NCBI RefSeq assembly: GCF_003076135.1
Contig: NZ_QDGZ01000002.1
Span: forward strand, 124,001-188,000
Length of the DNA: 64,000 nucleotides
Direction: 5' to 3'
DNA from: Nocardioides gansuensis
GTDB taxonomy: Bacteria > Actinomycetota > Actinomycetes > Propionibacteriales > Nocardioidaceae
The translations under genes were made by a program, and so were the position numbers. The notes under the pieces are model-generated. The model did no database searches, was not told the DNA's origin, and saw only the letters and a program-made list of their open reading frames with translations. This document shows, one piece after another, positions 54,649 through 63,359 of this stretch; position 1 is the first letter of the stretch, and every line of letters begins with the position of its first letter.

Positions 54649-56658
54649 CTACCAGTGCACGCCCTTGAACACCTTGGCGAGCATGATCTGCTCGCTCTCG
54701 CGCGCACCCGGCTCGCCCGCCTGGCCCCTCGCCGCGGCGGAGTCGGGGAACACGTGGTAGGCCATGTTGAGCAACCGGAAGGACGCCTTCGGCGCCACCG
54801 TGTGCGCGATCGCGCCGGCGTTGCCGAGCATCGTGTTGATCTCGTGCGGCTTCTCCACCATCGCCTTGACCAGCAGGTCGGCCGCCTGCGCGGGGGAGAT
54901 GGTCGGGAACTTGTCGTAGATCCTGGTCGGCGCGATCATCGGCGTCCGCACCAGCGGCATGTGGATGTTGGTGAACGTGATGCCGTTGCCGACGACCTCG
55001 CTGGCCACGACGTTGCTCCAGGAGTCGAGCGCCGACTTGGAGGCGACGTACGCCGAGAAGCGGGGCGGGTTGGTCTGCACACCGATCGAGCTCACGTTGA
55101 CGATGTGGCCCGACCTCTGCTCCTTCATCATCGGGATCAGCCCCATCACCAGGCGGATGGCGCCAAAGTAGTTGAGCTGCATCGTGCGCTCGAAGTCGTG
55201 GAAGCGGTCCTGCGAGAGGTGCAGCGAGCGGCGGATCGAGCGGCCGGCGTTGTTGACCACGAAGTCCACCGACGGCAGCTCGGTCGTGACCTGCTCGCAG
55301 AGCAGGTCGATCGCCTCGAGGTCGGAGAGGTCGCAGGGGTAGACGTGGGCCTGCCCGCCGCGCATCTCGATGAGCGAACGCGTCTCCTCGAGCTTGTCCT
55401 TGCCGCGGGCCACCAGCACCGGGATGCCGCCGCACTGCGCGACCTTGAGCGCGGTGACCTGGCCGATGCCCGACGAGGCCCCGGTGATCACGACGTGCTT
55501 GCCCGCCAGCGCGGCCCGGTTGGCGGGGTTGCGGCCCGTGCTCTCGTCGAGGTGGTCCTCCCAGTAGCCCCACAGGGTGCGCGCATAGGACTCCAGGTCC
55601 GGCACGGCGACGCCGGAGCCCGATAGCGCCTTCTCCGTCCGTCGCGAGTCGAAGACGGTGGGGAAGCTGGTGTGCCCGAGCACCTCGGCAGGGATGCCGA
55701 GGCGCCCGATCGTCTGGTCGAGCAGCAGCTGAGCGGGACCTGACCGCACCAGCGCCCCGACGTACGACGAGGGGCGCAGGGCGCGGGGGATGAGGCCGAG
55801 CAGGCCGGCGGACGTGGCGCGGCGGTCGACCGGCGTGGCGAACTGGGGCGCGCCGGCGGCCCGGCAGAACAGGTTGAGGGTGTCCACCACCGGCTGCGGC
55901 TCGGGATTGACCAGGTGGAAGGTCTCACCGTCGTGACCGGGGACGTGCGCCAGGTGGTCCATCGCCTTGGCGACGTAGTCCACCGGCACGACGTTGGTGT
56001 CGCCGAGGTCGACGCCGACGAGCGGCAACCAGGCGGGCAGGTGGTCGCGGAGGCCCTTCAGCAGCGGGAAGAAGTAGTAGGGGCCGTCGACCTTGTCCAT
56101 CGCTCCGCTCTCGGAGTGGCCGACCACGATGGCCGGGCGGTAGACCCGCCACGGGACTGCGCCCTCGGTGCGGACGACCTTCTCCGACTCGTACTTGGTG
56201 CGGTGGTAGGGCGAGTGCAGGCCCTGCCCCTCCTCGAACATGGTCTCGTCGAAGGTGCCGCGGTAGTCGCCGGCCACCGCCACGCTCGAGACGTGGTGGA
56301 AGCAGCCGGGCCTCAGGGCGTCGGCGAGGTCGAGGGCGTTGCGGGTGCCGCCGACGTTGAGCCGCTCGTTGCTGTCGTCGTCGGCGGTCATGTCGTAGAT
56401 CGCCGCGAGGTGGAAGAAGTGGTCGATCGTGTCGGCGTGCTCGGCGACCCACTCGGGGTCGACGCCCAGGCCGGGCTCGGCCAGGTCACCCGTCACGGGG
56501 ACCACCCGGCTGCTGTCCCAGCGACGCATCAGCGTCTCCAGGCGGCCCATCGAGCCGGGACGGCAGAGGACGAAGACGTCCCCGTCGCGGTGGTCGAGGA
56601 GCTCCTCGACGAGATGCCGGCCGATGAAGCCCGTAGCGCCAGTCACGAAGTAGGACAT
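54649..56658 (-). CDS. Two-domain fatty acyl-CoA reductase (extended plus classical SDR)
   Basis: The 669-residue fusion has an extended SDR/fatty acyl reductase domain (TGATGFIGRHLVEEL at the N-terminus; YHRTKYESEK active site near residue 155). From about residue 385 a classical SDR follows (VITGASSGIGQVTALKV, YVASKSAL). This matches AcrA1/FcrA-type reductases of mycobacteria, which turn acyl-CoA to alcohol or aldehyde for wax esters. It lies alone with a leaderless-type promoter. A wax ester synthase partner is not in the window. The two active sites would work in succession. Confidence 0.85.
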   Translation of the reverse strand: MSYFVTGATGFIGRHLVEELLDHRDGDVFVLCRPGSMGRLETLMRRWDSSRVVPVTGDLAEPGLGVDPEWVAEHADTIDHFFHLAAIYDMTADDDSNERLNVGGTRNALDLADALRPGCFHHVSSVAVAGDYRGTFDETMFEEGQGLHSPYHRTKYESEKVVRTEGAVPWRVYRPAIVVGHSESGAMDKVDGPYYFFPLLKGLRDHLPAWLPLVGVDLGDTNVVPVDYVAKAMDHLAHVPGHDGETFHLVNPEPQPVVDTLNLFCRAAGAPQFATPVDRRATSAGLLGLIPRALRPSSYVGALVRSGPAQLLLDQTIGRLGIPAEVLGHTSFPTVFDSRRTEKALSGSGVAVPDLESYARTLWGYWEDHLDESTGRNPANRAALAGKHVVITGASSGIGQVTALKVAQCGGIPVLVARGKDKLEETRSLIEMRGGQAHVYPCDLSDLEAIDLLCEQVTTELPSVDFVVNNAGRSIRRSLHLSQDRFHDFERTMQLNYFGAIRLVMGLIPMMKEQRSGHIVNVSSIGVQTNPPRFSAYVASKSALDSWSNVVASEVVGNGITFTNIHMPLVRTPMIAPTRIYDKFPTISPAQAADLLVKAMVEKPHEINTMLGNAGAIAHTVAPKASFRLLNMAYHVFPDSAAARGQAGEPGARESEQIMLAKVFKGVHW

Positions 56659-56664
56659 GGCGGG

Positions 56665-56670
56665 AGACTA
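56665..56670 (-). promoter_or_regulatory. -10 hexamer of a probable leaderless promoter (acyl reductase)
   Basis: TAGTCT ends 6 bases before the ATG at 56658. Confidence 0.6.
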
Positions 56671-56689
56671 CTCAGGAGTAGGCGGCCTG

Positions 56690-57649
56690 TCAGGAGCGTC
56701 CAGACTCGCCCGGGCCCCCGAACATGATCTCGTCCCAGCTCGGCACCGAGGCCCGGCCGCGGGTCTTGCGGGCGGGGCGGCGGGCCGGGGGCTCGGAGGC
56801 ACGCGCCTCCCCGGCCCTCTCCTCGCGCGGGGCCTCCGGCTCGTCGTCGTCGAGGAACGCCTCGACCGGCTGCTCGGCACCCAGACCGGCGGTCTCGCTG
56901 AGGTCGAGCGTCGTCTCGGCGGCGCTGGGCTCCTCGGGACGAGGCGGCTCGGGGGAGACCAGCTCGATCGCGTCCTCACCCAGCGGCAGCTCGTCGGCGT
57001 CGTCACCCGGCACCGCGGACAGCCTGCGCCGGCGGGCCTGCTCGAGGTCGTCGCGCGAGGGCCCTTCCACCCTGGTGGGCTGGTCGCCGACCAGCCAGCG
57101 GGCGTCGTCGTCCTCCAGGGTGACGAAGTTGCCGCGCACGTCGTAGGAGAACGTCGCGCTGCCCTTGCGCTTGCCGGCGGTGAAGGCGCCACTCAGCGTC
57201 CAGCGCCCGTCCTCGCGCCGCCAGGCGTCCCACTCGACCGAGTCGGGGTCGACGTTGACGGCCCGGAGCTGGGCGGCCACGGCCTGGCCCAGGGTGCGGG
57301 CGCCCGTGTCGCCCGACTTGCGGCGTACGGAGGAGGTCTGCGCCCGCTGGGCGACGTGGGCACGCTCGTCCATCACCGGACCCGCGTAGACCATGATCCG
57401 GTCGACGGTGGTCTGCGCCGCCTGCGCCACCGACTCGGGTGACTCGCCGGCCCGGATGCGGGCCTGGATGTCGCGGGGGCGGAGGGCTGATTCCATCTGG
57501 ATCTCCAACTGACCGAGGCGGGTGGTCTCACCGCGGACGGCGGCCTTGAGCGGGGCGTCGATGTCGAGGGTGTGCTCGGTCCCACGGTCGTCGACGAGCA
57601 GGAGGCGCTTGCCGTCCTTGCTTCGCCCGGCGAGCGTGAGGTGTGCCAT
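56690..57649 (-). CDS. sepH: Septation protein SepH (DUF3071)
   Basis: SepH stabilises FtsZ filaments during division in actinobacteria. The 319-residue protein has the N-terminal DUF3071 domain (HLTLAGRSKDGKRLLLVDDRG, with a helix-turn-helix-like ARIRAGESPESVAQAA). A long acidic, Pro-rich disordered linker follows, then the conserved C-terminal motif RASVPSWDEIMFG. The whole domain order fits Streptomyces SepH. ATG 57649 has TAGGCT 8 bases upstream. The protein is encoded next to hemH and suhB, as in Streptomyces. Confidence 0.92.
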   Translation of the reverse strand: MAHLTLAGRSKDGKRLLLVDDRGTEHTLDIDAPLKAAVRGETTRLGQLEIQMESALRPRDIQARIRAGESPESVAQAAQTTVDRIMVYAGPVMDERAHVAQRAQTSSVRRKSGDTGARTLGQAVAAQLRAVNVDPDSVEWDAWRREDGRWTLSGAFTAGKRKGSATFSYDVRGNFVTLEDDDARWLVGDQPTRVEGPSRDDLEQARRRRLSAVPGDDADELPLGEDAIELVSPEPPRPEEPSAAETTLDLSETAGLGAEQPVEAFLDDDEPEAPREERAGEARASEPPARRPARKTRGRASVPSWDEIMFGGPGESGRS

Positions 57650-57657
57650 GTCGGACG

Positions 57658-57663
57658 AGCCTA
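57658..57663 (-). promoter_or_regulatory. -10 hexamer of a probable leaderless promoter (sepH)
   Basis: TAGGCT ends 8 bases before the ATG at 57649, the same hexamer and spacing as before the flippase-like gene. Confidence 0.55.
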
Positions 57664-57711
57664 CGCCAGCGGGCGAGGCCGGCGCGGCTACGTGAGCGGC
57701 GTGCCTGCGGA

Positions 57712-57717
57712 TAGCGT
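57712..57717 (+). promoter_or_regulatory. -10 hexamer of a probable leaderless promoter (TRIC channel)
   Basis: TAGCGT ends 8 bases before the GTG at 57726. The divergent sepH start lies 76 bases away. Confidence 0.5.
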
Positions 57718-57725
57718 GCCGCTCC

Positions 57726-58358
57726 GTGCCCCCTGAGCCCTCGCCCTTCCTCGTCGCCCTCGACCTCCTGGGCATCTTCGTCTTCGCGGTCACCGGCGCG
57801 CTGGTGGCGGTGCGCAAGCGCCTCGACATCTTCGGCGCACTGGTGCTGGCCGGGGTCACCGGGCTCGGCGGCGGTTTCGTGCGCGACGTGCTGATCGGCG
57901 CCACCCCACCCGCCGCGCTGGCCGACTGGCGCTACCTGATGGTGCCGGTGGCGGGCGGGCTCGTCACGTTCCTCTTCCACCCGACCGTGGGGCGGCTCGA
58001 GCGGGGCGTCAACGTGCTCGACGCCTTCGGCCTCTCGCTCTTCTGCGTGACCGGTGCGCTCAAGGCGGTGGCGTTCGGCCTCGGACCGGTGCCGGCGGCG
58101 TTGCTGGGAATGATCACCGGCATCGGCGGCGGCATGCTCCGAGACGTGCTCGCCGGCCGGGTCCCGATGGTCTTCCTGGGCCACCTCTACGCCACGCCGG
58201 CGCTCGCCGGCGCCGCGATCGCCGTCCTCCTCGACCGGGTCGGGCAGCCGCAGCTCGTCGTCGCCCTGGCCGGCTTCGGGGTGTGCCTGGTCTTCCGCCT
58301 CGTGGCGATGGTGAGGGACTGGAAGGCCCCACTGCCCTCCGGCCCGGCGAGCGTCTAG
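57726..58358 (+). CDS. TRIC-family cation channel protein (UPF0126/YicG type)
   Basis: The 210-residue protein has seven hydrophobic helices in two inverted repeats, each with a glycine-rich signature: GLGGGFVRDVLIG in the first and GIGGGMLRDVLAG in the second. Bacterial TRIC proteins form trimeric monovalent cation channels; glycine or amino-acid uptake has also been suggested for relatives. It is divergent from sepH and followed by 126 noncoding bases before hemH. Confidence 0.9.
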   Translation: MPPEPSPFLVALDLLGIFVFAVTGALVAVRKRLDIFGALVLAGVTGLGGGFVRDVLIGATPPAALADWRYLMVPVAGGLVTFLFHPTVGRLERGVNVLDAFGLSLFCVTGALKAVAFGLGPVPAALLGMITGIGGGMLRDVLAGRVPMVFLGHLYATPALAGAAIAVLLDRVGQPQLVVALAGFGVCLVFRLVAMVRDWKAPLPSGPASV

Positions 58359-58472
58359 GGACGCCTCAGTCGCCGAGGACGCGCCGCAGGCAGGCGTTGG
58401 CGAACACCCGCGGTGCCTGCCCAGTTCCGCGACCCGGTCACGGTCCGGAGGCCAGCGGCTCGACGCCCTCAC

Positions 58473-58478
58473 TAGGCT
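58473..58478 (+). promoter_or_regulatory. -10 hexamer of a probable leaderless promoter (hemH)
   Basis: TAGGCT ends 6 bases before the ATG at 58485. Confidence 0.6.
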
Positions 58479-58484
58479 GGCCGC

Positions 58485-59606
58485 ATGACGTCCACCGACG
58501 GTCCCGACGCGACGCCGTACGACGCCCTCCTGCTGCTCTCGTTCGGCGGGCCCGAGCAGCCCGAGGACGTCGTGCCGTTCCTGGAGCGGGTGACCCGCGG
58601 CCGGGGCATCCCGCGGGAGCGGCTCGAGGAGGTCGGGCAGCACTACTTCCTCTTCGGCGGCCGCAGCCCGATCAACGACCAGAACCGCGCCCTGATGGCG
58701 GCGATCCGCGAGGACCTGGTCGGCAACGGGCTCGACCTCCCCGTCTACTGGGGCAACCGCAACTGGCACCCGTTCCTCGCGGACACGCTGCGGCAGATGC
58801 GCGACGACGGCGTGCGCCGGGCGGCGGTGCTGACCACGTCCGCCTACTCGTCCTACTCCTCGTGCCGGCAGTACCGCGAGGACCTGTTCGACGCCGCCGC
58901 CGAGGTGGAGGGCGCGCCCGAGCTGGACAAGCTGCGCCCCTTCTTCAACCACCCCGGCTTCGTGGAGCCCGTCGTCGACGCCACGCTGACCGCCCTCGCC
59001 GAGCTCCCCGACGGCGCGCGCGAGTCCGCGGAGCTCGTCTTCGTGACCCACTCGATCCCCGAGGTGATGGCGGAGACCAGTGGCCCGCCGACCCGGGGCC
59101 GCCGGGCCTACGAGCGCCAGCACCGCGCCGTCGCCGACGAGGTCGCGCAGCGCGTCCGGCAGGAGACCGGCCGCCGCCACCGGCACGACCTCGTCTACTG
59201 CTCCCGCTCCGGCGCGCCCACGACCCCGTGGCTCGAGCCCGACGTCAACGAGCACCTCGAGGCGCTCGCCCGCCGCGCGGTGACCAGTGCGGTGCTCGTC
59301 CCGGTGGGCTTCGTGTCCGACCACATGGAGGTCGTCTACGACCTCGACACCGAGGCGATGGCCACCGCCAAGGAGCTGGGCATCGAGGCCGTGCGCGCCG
59401 ACACCCCCGGCCTCGACCCGCGCTTCGTCGCGATGGCCCGCGACCTCCTGCTGGAGCGCGCGCACGCCGAGCGGGGCGAGCCGGTCGTCCGGCCGACCGT
59501 CACCGAGCTGCCGCCCTGGCCGGACCGGTGCCCGCCCGGCTGCTGCCCCAACCCGCGTGGTGACCGTCCCGCGCTGTGCGGCGACGACGAGGAGTCGCCC
59601 GCATGA
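58485..59606 (+). CDS. hemH: Ferrochelatase (coproporphyrin type, CpfC)
   Basis: This enzyme inserts iron into porphyrin; actinobacteria use the coproporphyrin-dependent route. The 373-residue protein has [14 protein letters not shown] at the N-terminus, the active-site His in VFVTHSIPE, and [15 protein letters not shown]. An internal Cys (SSCRQYRE) and a C-terminal Cys cluster (RCPPGCCP and ALCG) fit a [2Fe-2S] cluster, known in mycobacterial ferrochelatase. The stop overlaps the SuhB-like gene in an ATGA. The start is leaderless-type. Confidence 0.94.
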   Translation: MTSTDGPDATPYDALLLLSFGGPEQPEDVVPFLERVTRGRGIPRERLEEVGQHYFLFGGRSPINDQNRALMAAIREDLVGNGLDLPVYWGNRNWHPFLADTLRQMRDDGVRRAAVLTTSAYSSYSSCRQYREDLFDAAAEVEGAPELDKLRPFFNHPGFVEPVVDATLTALAELPDGARESAELVFVTHSIPEVMAETSGPPTRGRRAYERQHRAVADEVAQRVRQETGRRHRHDLVYCSRSGAPTTPWLEPDVNEHLEALARRAVTSAVLVPVGFVSDHMEVVYDLDTEAMATAKELGIEAVRADTPGLDPRFVAMARDLLLERAHAERGEPVVRPTVTELPPWPDRCPPGCCPNPRGDRPALCGDDEESPA

Positions 59607-60460
59607 GCGCCGTCGACGCCCGGGGCCTGCGCGACCTCGCGGTCGAGGTCGCCCGCGAGGCCGCGGCCCTGGCCCGGGAGATGCGCCTGGGCGGCATCGA
59701 CGTCGCCGACACCAAGAGCAGCGCCCTCGACGTCGTCACCGACGCCGACCGGGCCTCCGAGGTGCTGATCCGCCGCCGGCTGCTCGAAGCGCGTCCCGAC
59801 GACGCGATCCTCGGGGAGGAGGGCGACGACCACGCCGGCACCAGCGGGGTCAGGTGGATCGTCGACCCGATCGACGGCACCGTGAACTACCTCTACGGCC
59901 TCCCCGAATGTGCCGTGTCCGTTGCCGCCGAGGTGCCGGGCCCCGACGGCACGCGGGTCGTCGCGGCCGGGGCAGTCGTCGGCATCGGCACGACGGTGGA
60001 GTACGCCGCGGCGCGAGGCGCCGGGGCCACCCGCGACGGTCGGCCCCTCGCCGTACGTCCCACGCCGCCGGTCGCCGAGCACCTGGTCCTGACGGGCTTC
60101 GGCTACCGCACCGAGGTCAAGGCTCACCAGGTCGAGCGGATGACCCGGCTGCTGCCGCGGGTCCGGGACATCCGGCGGATCGGCTCGTGCGCGCTGGACC
60201 TGTGCCACGTCGCCGAGGGCAGTGCCGACGCCTACGTCGAGGAGGGGCCGCAGCTCTGGGACTGGGCCGCCGCCTCGCTGGTCCTCGAGGAGGCCGGAGG
60301 GCGCTTCGGGGTGCTCGCCGGGGCCCTGCGCGAGAGCGTCCCGGACGCGCCCGAGAGGGCCCTCCTGGTGGGCACTCCGGCGGCTGGATGGGACTCCTTC
60401 GTGGCGGTGCTCGCCGAGACGGGATTCCTGGCCCGGACCACCCGTCCCGGCGGGGAATAG
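59603..60460 (+). CDS. Inositol monophosphatase family protein (SuhB-like)
   Basis: The 285-residue phosphatase carries the lithium-sensitive phosphatase motifs: GEEGDDHAG with the first metal Glu, [12 protein letters not shown] with two Asp, and the C-terminal [19 protein letters not shown] with the third Asp. It would hydrolyse inositol-1-phosphate for phosphatidylinositol and mycothiol synthesis, or a related phosphate. It overlaps hemH. Its equivalents in Mycobacterium (suhB) and Streptomyces sit in the same neighbourhood as DUF4193 and dut. Confidence 0.88.
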   Translation: MSAVDARGLRDLAVEVAREAAALAREMRLGGIDVADTKSSALDVVTDADRASEVLIRRRLLEARPDDAILGEEGDDHAGTSGVRWIVDPIDGTVNYLYGLPECAVSVAAEVPGPDGTRVVAAGAVVGIGTTVEYAAARGAGATRDGRPLAVRPTPPVAEHLVLTGFGYRTEVKAHQVERMTRLLPRVRDIRRIGSCALDLCHVAEGSADAYVEEGPQLWDWAAASLVLEEAGGRFGVLAGALRESVPDAPERALLVGTPAAGWDSFVAVLAETGFLARTTRPGGE

Positions 60461-60604
60461 GCCCGACCCGACCCCTGTTCAGCCCACACGTCGGGCCCCG
60501 CGTTGGCGAAGCACGTGCGATGGTGCACCATATGGGCGCCGACGACGAGGCAGAGGGACCCGCCGCCGCAGGGTCCCGGGACGGATGGGGAGCGAGAGAA
60601 CACG

Positions 60605-60895
60605 ATGGCCACCGACTACGACGCGCCACGCAAGACCGAAGAGGACCAGAGCGAAGAGAGCATCGAGGAGCTCAAGGCACGCCGGCACGACAAGAACTCG
60701 GGCAAGGTCGACGAGGACGAGGCCGAGGCCGCAGAGTCCTTCGAGCTGCCCGGCGCCGACCTCTCGCACGAGGAGCTGGCGGTCGAGGTGATGCCCAAGC
60801 AGGAGGACGAGTTCACCTGCATGAGCTGCTTCCTGGTCCACCACCGCTCGCAGCTCGCGGACGAGAAGAAGCTGATCTGCCGCGACTGCGCCTGA
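60605..60895 (+). CDS. DUF4193 small zinc-ribbon protein
   Basis: The 96-residue protein has an acidic N-terminal half (EEDQSEESIEELKARR) and a C-terminal CMSCFLVHH...CRDC zinc ribbon that ends at the last residue. This is the actinobacterial DUF4193 family, essential or near-essential in mycobacteria by my recollection. The ATG at 60605 begins the family N-terminus; GGGGAGCGAGAG lies upstream. A strong hairpin follows 16 bases after the stop. The function is unknown; a transcription or RNA polymerase link has been suggested for relatives. Confidence 0.9.
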   Translation: MATDYDAPRKTEEDQSEESIEELKARRHDKNSGKVDEDEAEAAESFELPGADLSHEELAVEVMPKQEDEFTCMSCFLVHHRSQLADEKKLICRDCA

Positions 60896-60911
60896 GCGCC
60901 GCTCTCAGACT

Positions 60912-60945
60912 ACGAAGGCCGCACCCCTCGGGGTGCGGCCTTCGT
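60912..60945. terminator. Bidirectional terminator between DUF4193 and DUF4235
   Basis: A 15-bp stem with a CTCG tetraloop (60912-60927 with 60930-60945) is the longest perfect hairpin in the window. It lies between two convergent genes. Confidence 0.92.
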
Positions 60946-60961
60946 CGTGGTCGGGGACCGG

Positions 60962-61288
60962 TCAGGTCGTCGGCGCCGGCGCGCGGTCGGCTTTCTGGTC
61001 GTCCTTCTGCAGCGGCGGGGGCAGGTGCCCGGTGGACTTCGCGTAGTAGGTGGCCGCGCGGCGGGTCGCGAGCATCCGGGCCAGCCCGACGGCGGTGCCG
61101 CTGAACGCGGCCCAGGCGACGGCCTCCCACAGGTCGACGTCGGGGTCGGCCGGGTTGGCGGGCGGGTTCTTGCCGGTGGCCGCGCGCCACGTGGTGTTGA
61201 GGCCCTTCTTCGCCACCGCCGCGCCAGCGAGGGCGGCGGCGAGGGAGAAGACGGACCAGAACTTGCTGCTGTTCTTGCCTGGGGCCAT
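60962..61288 (-). CDS. DUF4235 small membrane protein
   Basis: The 108-residue protein fits DUF4235. It has one hydrophobic helix near the N-terminus (WSVFSLAAALAGAAVAKKG), a WEAVAWAAFSGTAVGLARML helix in the middle and a Pro-rich charged tail. It probably sits in the membrane as a small two-helix protein. The start is leaderless: TAGGCT ends 6 bases before the ATG and contains the stop codon of the DUF3093 gene. Confidence 0.85.
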   Translation of the reverse strand: MAPGKNSSKFWSVFSLAAALAGAAVAKKGLNTTWRAATGKNPPANPADPDVDLWEAVAWAAFSGTAVGLARMLATRRAATYYAKSTGHLPPPLQKDDQKADRAPAPTT

Positions 61289-61294
61289 ATCGGC

Positions 61295-61300
61295 AGCCTA
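61295..61300 (-). promoter_or_regulatory. -10 hexamer overlapping the DUF3093 stop codon
   Basis: TAGGCT begins with the TAG stop of the DUF3093 gene and ends 6 bases before the DUF4235 ATG at 61288. Confidence 0.55.
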
Positions 61301-61774
61301 GCCCGAGATCGGGCCGCGCCTGCGCGCAGAGTCGAGTGCCGCGGCGAGGCGATCCGGGTGGCGGGAGCCCACCAGCCAGTACGGCGTGGGGTCGGCCGGG
61401 TCGGTGATGTCGATCCGGACGCCGCGGGAGAGGTAGGGCCGGATCAGCAGGTAGGCGCGGGCGTCCGCGTCGACGCCCGCCTGGCGGCGCATGCCGTCGG
61501 CGTCCAGCGGCGTCACCGCGCCGACGTGGTGCACCGGGATGTGTGCGCGGCCCGCACGCAGCTCGCCGGCGGCGACGGTCACCCGGGCCGAGCCGTAGGC
61601 CAGGAAGCCACCGAACAGCAGGGCCAGCGCCAGGGCGGTCACCGTCCAGGCGACGACCGCCGGGGTGGCCACCACGACCGCCAGCCACAGGGTGGCGACC
61701 AGCATCGTGCCCTGCACCCACCAGCGCAGGGGCACGCTGAGTCGCTCGTCGTACTGCACGGCCGGCGTGTCCAC
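61298..61774 (-). CDS. DUF3093 membrane protein
   Basis: The 158-residue protein has two long hydrophobic helices near the N-terminus (LRWWVQGTMLVATLWLAVVV and WTVTALALALLFGGFLAYG), followed by a soluble beta-rich domain with YLLIRPYLSRGVRIDI. This fits DUF3093 (Rv2698-like), which accompanies dut in actinobacteria. GTG at 61774 is chosen because TAGGCT ends 7 bases upstream; a longer frame to 61813 would overlap the dut promoter. Confidence 0.85.
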   Translation of the reverse strand: MDTPAVQYDERLSVPLRWWVQGTMLVATLWLAVVVATPAVVAWTVTALALALLFGGFLAYGSARVTVAAGELRAGRAHIPVHHVGAVTPLDADGMRRQAGVDADARAYLLIRPYLSRGVRIDITDPADPTPYWLVGSRHPDRLAAALDSARRRGPISG

Positions 61775-61781
61775 GGCGCAG

Positions 61782-61787
61782 AGCCTA
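61782..61787 (-). promoter_or_regulatory. -10 hexamer of a probable leaderless promoter (DUF3093)
   Basis: TAGGCT ends 7 bases before the GTG at 61774. It lies 17 bases from the opposite-strand -10 of dut. Confidence 0.6.
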
Positions 61788-61804
61788 GGGGGACGGTCCC
61801 GGAG

Positions 61805-61810
61805 TAGATT
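61805..61810 (+). promoter_or_regulatory. -10 hexamer of a probable leaderless promoter (dut)
   Basis: TAGATT ends 8 bases before the GTG at 61819. Confidence 0.65.
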
Positions 61811-61818
61811 CACCGGCC

Positions 61819-62310
61819 GTGCAGCACACCACGCCTCCCGACCAGCTCCGCACCGATCTCGACGTCGCCCTCGTGCGCCTGGACCGCGACCTGCCTGTCC
61901 CGTCGTACGCCCATCCCGGCGACGCCGGGGCAGACCTCCACACCACCGTCGACGTGACGCTCGCGCCGGGGGAGCGGGCCCTGGTGCCCACCGGGGTCGC
62001 GCTCGCGCTGCCCGACGGCTACGTCGCGCTGGTGCACCCGCGTTCGGGCCTGGCCGCCCGTCACGGACTCTCGATCGTCAACACGCCCGGCACCATCGAC
62101 GCGGGCTATCGCGGCGAGATCAAGGTGATGCTGATCAACCACGACCCGGCGACGCCCGTGGAGCTCAGCCGAGGCGACCGGATCGCCCAGCTCGTCGTGC
62201 AGCGCTTCGAGCGGGCCCGCTTCGTCGAGGTGGAGAGCCTGCCCGACTCCACCCGTGGCGCGGGGGGTTACGGTTCTACAGGGGGGTTCGGTGCGCCGGT
62301 CGCCCCGTGA
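61819..62310 (+). CDS. dut: dUTP diphosphatase
   Basis: This enzyme hydrolyses dUTP to dUMP, keeping uracil out of DNA and feeding dTMP synthesis. The 163-residue protein has all five motifs of the trimeric family: [28 protein letters not shown] with the catalytic Asp and Tyr, DRIAQLVVQ, and the glycine-rich C-terminal [13 protein letters not shown] that closes over the substrate. A GTG start with the -10 hexamer directly upstream suggests a leaderless transcript. DUF3710 follows on the same strand. Confidence 0.97.
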   Translation: MQHTTPPDQLRTDLDVALVRLDRDLPVPSYAHPGDAGADLHTTVDVTLAPGERALVPTGVALALPDGYVALVHPRSGLAARHGLSIVNTPGTIDAGYRGEIKVMLINHDPATPVELSRGDRIAQLVVQRFERARFVEVESLPDSTRGAGGYGSTGGFGAPVAP

Positions 62311-62349
62311 TCGCCCTCTGAAGCCAGAGCCCAGACCGAGGAGCACGTC

Positions 62350-62994
62350 GTGAAGTTCCGCCGCAAGCCGCAGGCGACCCCGGAGGAGACGCCCGCGGCG
62401 GCCGAGCCGGCGGCCCAGGAGGCCCCGGGTCCCGACGCCGCTCGCCCGGCCGTGGGCCCCTTCGACGAGGCCGACGTCGCCGGGGACGGGGTCGAGCGGG
62501 TCGACCTCGGCTCGCTGCTGGTGGCCCCGCGGCCCGGCCGCGAGCTGCGCCTGCAGGTCGACGAGAAGTCGGGCGTCGTGCGCTCCGTCCTGCTCGCCGG
62601 ACCCGACGGCGCGCTGGAGTTCCAGGCCTTCGCGGCCCCGCGCAACGGCGACCTGTGGAGCACCGTGCGCCCCCAGATCAAGGCCGACGTCACCCGCCGC
62701 GGAGGCCAGGTGACCGAGCGGGAGGGCCGCTTCGGGCCGGAGCTGGTCTGCCAGATGCCGGTGAAGCTGCCTGACGGCAAGGTCGGCACCCAGCCGTCCC
62801 GGATCGTGGGCATCAACGGGCCCCGGTGGATGCTGCGCGCCTCCCTGATCGGCCGTCCGGCGCTCGACCCGGACAACTCGGGCGAGTGGGAGGACACGCT
62901 GGCCGCGATCGTCGTACGCCGCGGCAGCGAGGCCATGCCCGTCGGCGAGCCGCTCCCCGTGAAGCTGCCCGACCAAGCGCGACGGATGGGGTGA
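62350..62994 (+). CDS. DUF3710 family protein
   Basis: The 214-residue protein has a Pro/Ala/Glu-rich N-terminal linker and a conserved core with RVDLGSLLVAPRPGRELRLQV, GALEFQAFAAPRNGDLW and RWMLRASLIGRPALDPD. This is the DUF3710 family (Rv2696-like), always near dut in actinobacteria as I recall. It is soluble. The GTG start follows GAGGAG. The function is unknown. The OB-fold gene begins 5 bases later. Confidence 0.9.
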   Translation: MKFRRKPQATPEETPAAAEPAAQEAPGPDAARPAVGPFDEADVAGDGVERVDLGSLLVAPRPGRELRLQVDEKSGVVRSVLLAGPDGALEFQAFAAPRNGDLWSTVRPQIKADVTRRGGQVTEREGRFGPELVCQMPVKLPDGKVGTQPSRIVGINGPRWMLRASLIGRPALDPDNSGEWEDTLAAIVVRRGSEAMPVGEPLPVKLPDQARRMG

Positions 62995-62999
62995 CCGCG

Positions 63000-63359
63000 A
63001 TGTCCAAGGGCCGCCTCCGCCGCAGCCTCTCCAAGTGGGCCGACACCGACGACATGCACGCCCGCGACCTGCGGCAGGCCTACGCCGAGACCAGCCAGAC
63101 CACGGTCGCCGAGGCTCCCCACCGGGAGCGGGTGATCCTCCAGGGCACCCTGCGCACCGTCACCCTGCGTCCCCGCGGTGGCGTGCCCGCCCTCGAGGCG
63201 GAGCTCTCCGACGGCACCGGTGTCGTCACGGTCATCTGGCTCGGCCGGCGCCGGATCAGCGGCATCGAGCCCGGCCGCGCCATTCGCATCCAGGGCCGCA
63301 TCGGCACCAGTGAGGGCCACCGAGTCATCTTCAACCCGCGCTATGAGCTGATGCCGTGA
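63000..63359 (+). CDS. OB-fold nucleic-acid-binding domain protein
   Basis: The 119-residue protein has a helical N-terminal third and a C-terminal OB fold (ILQGTLRTVTLRPRGGVPALEAELSDG, IWLGRRRISGIEPG, IQGRIG). It resembles the small OB proteins encoded after DUF3710 (Rv2694-like) and the tRNA/RecG-type anticodon-binding fold. It may bind DNA or RNA. Translation is coupled: its stop overlaps the DUF3159 start in a GTGA. Confidence 0.88.
   Translation: MSKGRLRRSLSKWADTDDMHARDLRQAYAETSQTTVAEAPHRERVILQGTLRTVTLRPRGGVPALEAELSDGTGVVTVIWLGRRRISGIEPGRAIRIQGRIGTSEGHRVIFNPRYELMP

Noticed and set aside
58359..58484. Small gene or terminator between the TRIC and hemH genes
   Set aside because: A 7-base inverted repeat with a long loop is visible, but it is too weak to call, and no conserved small frame is evident.
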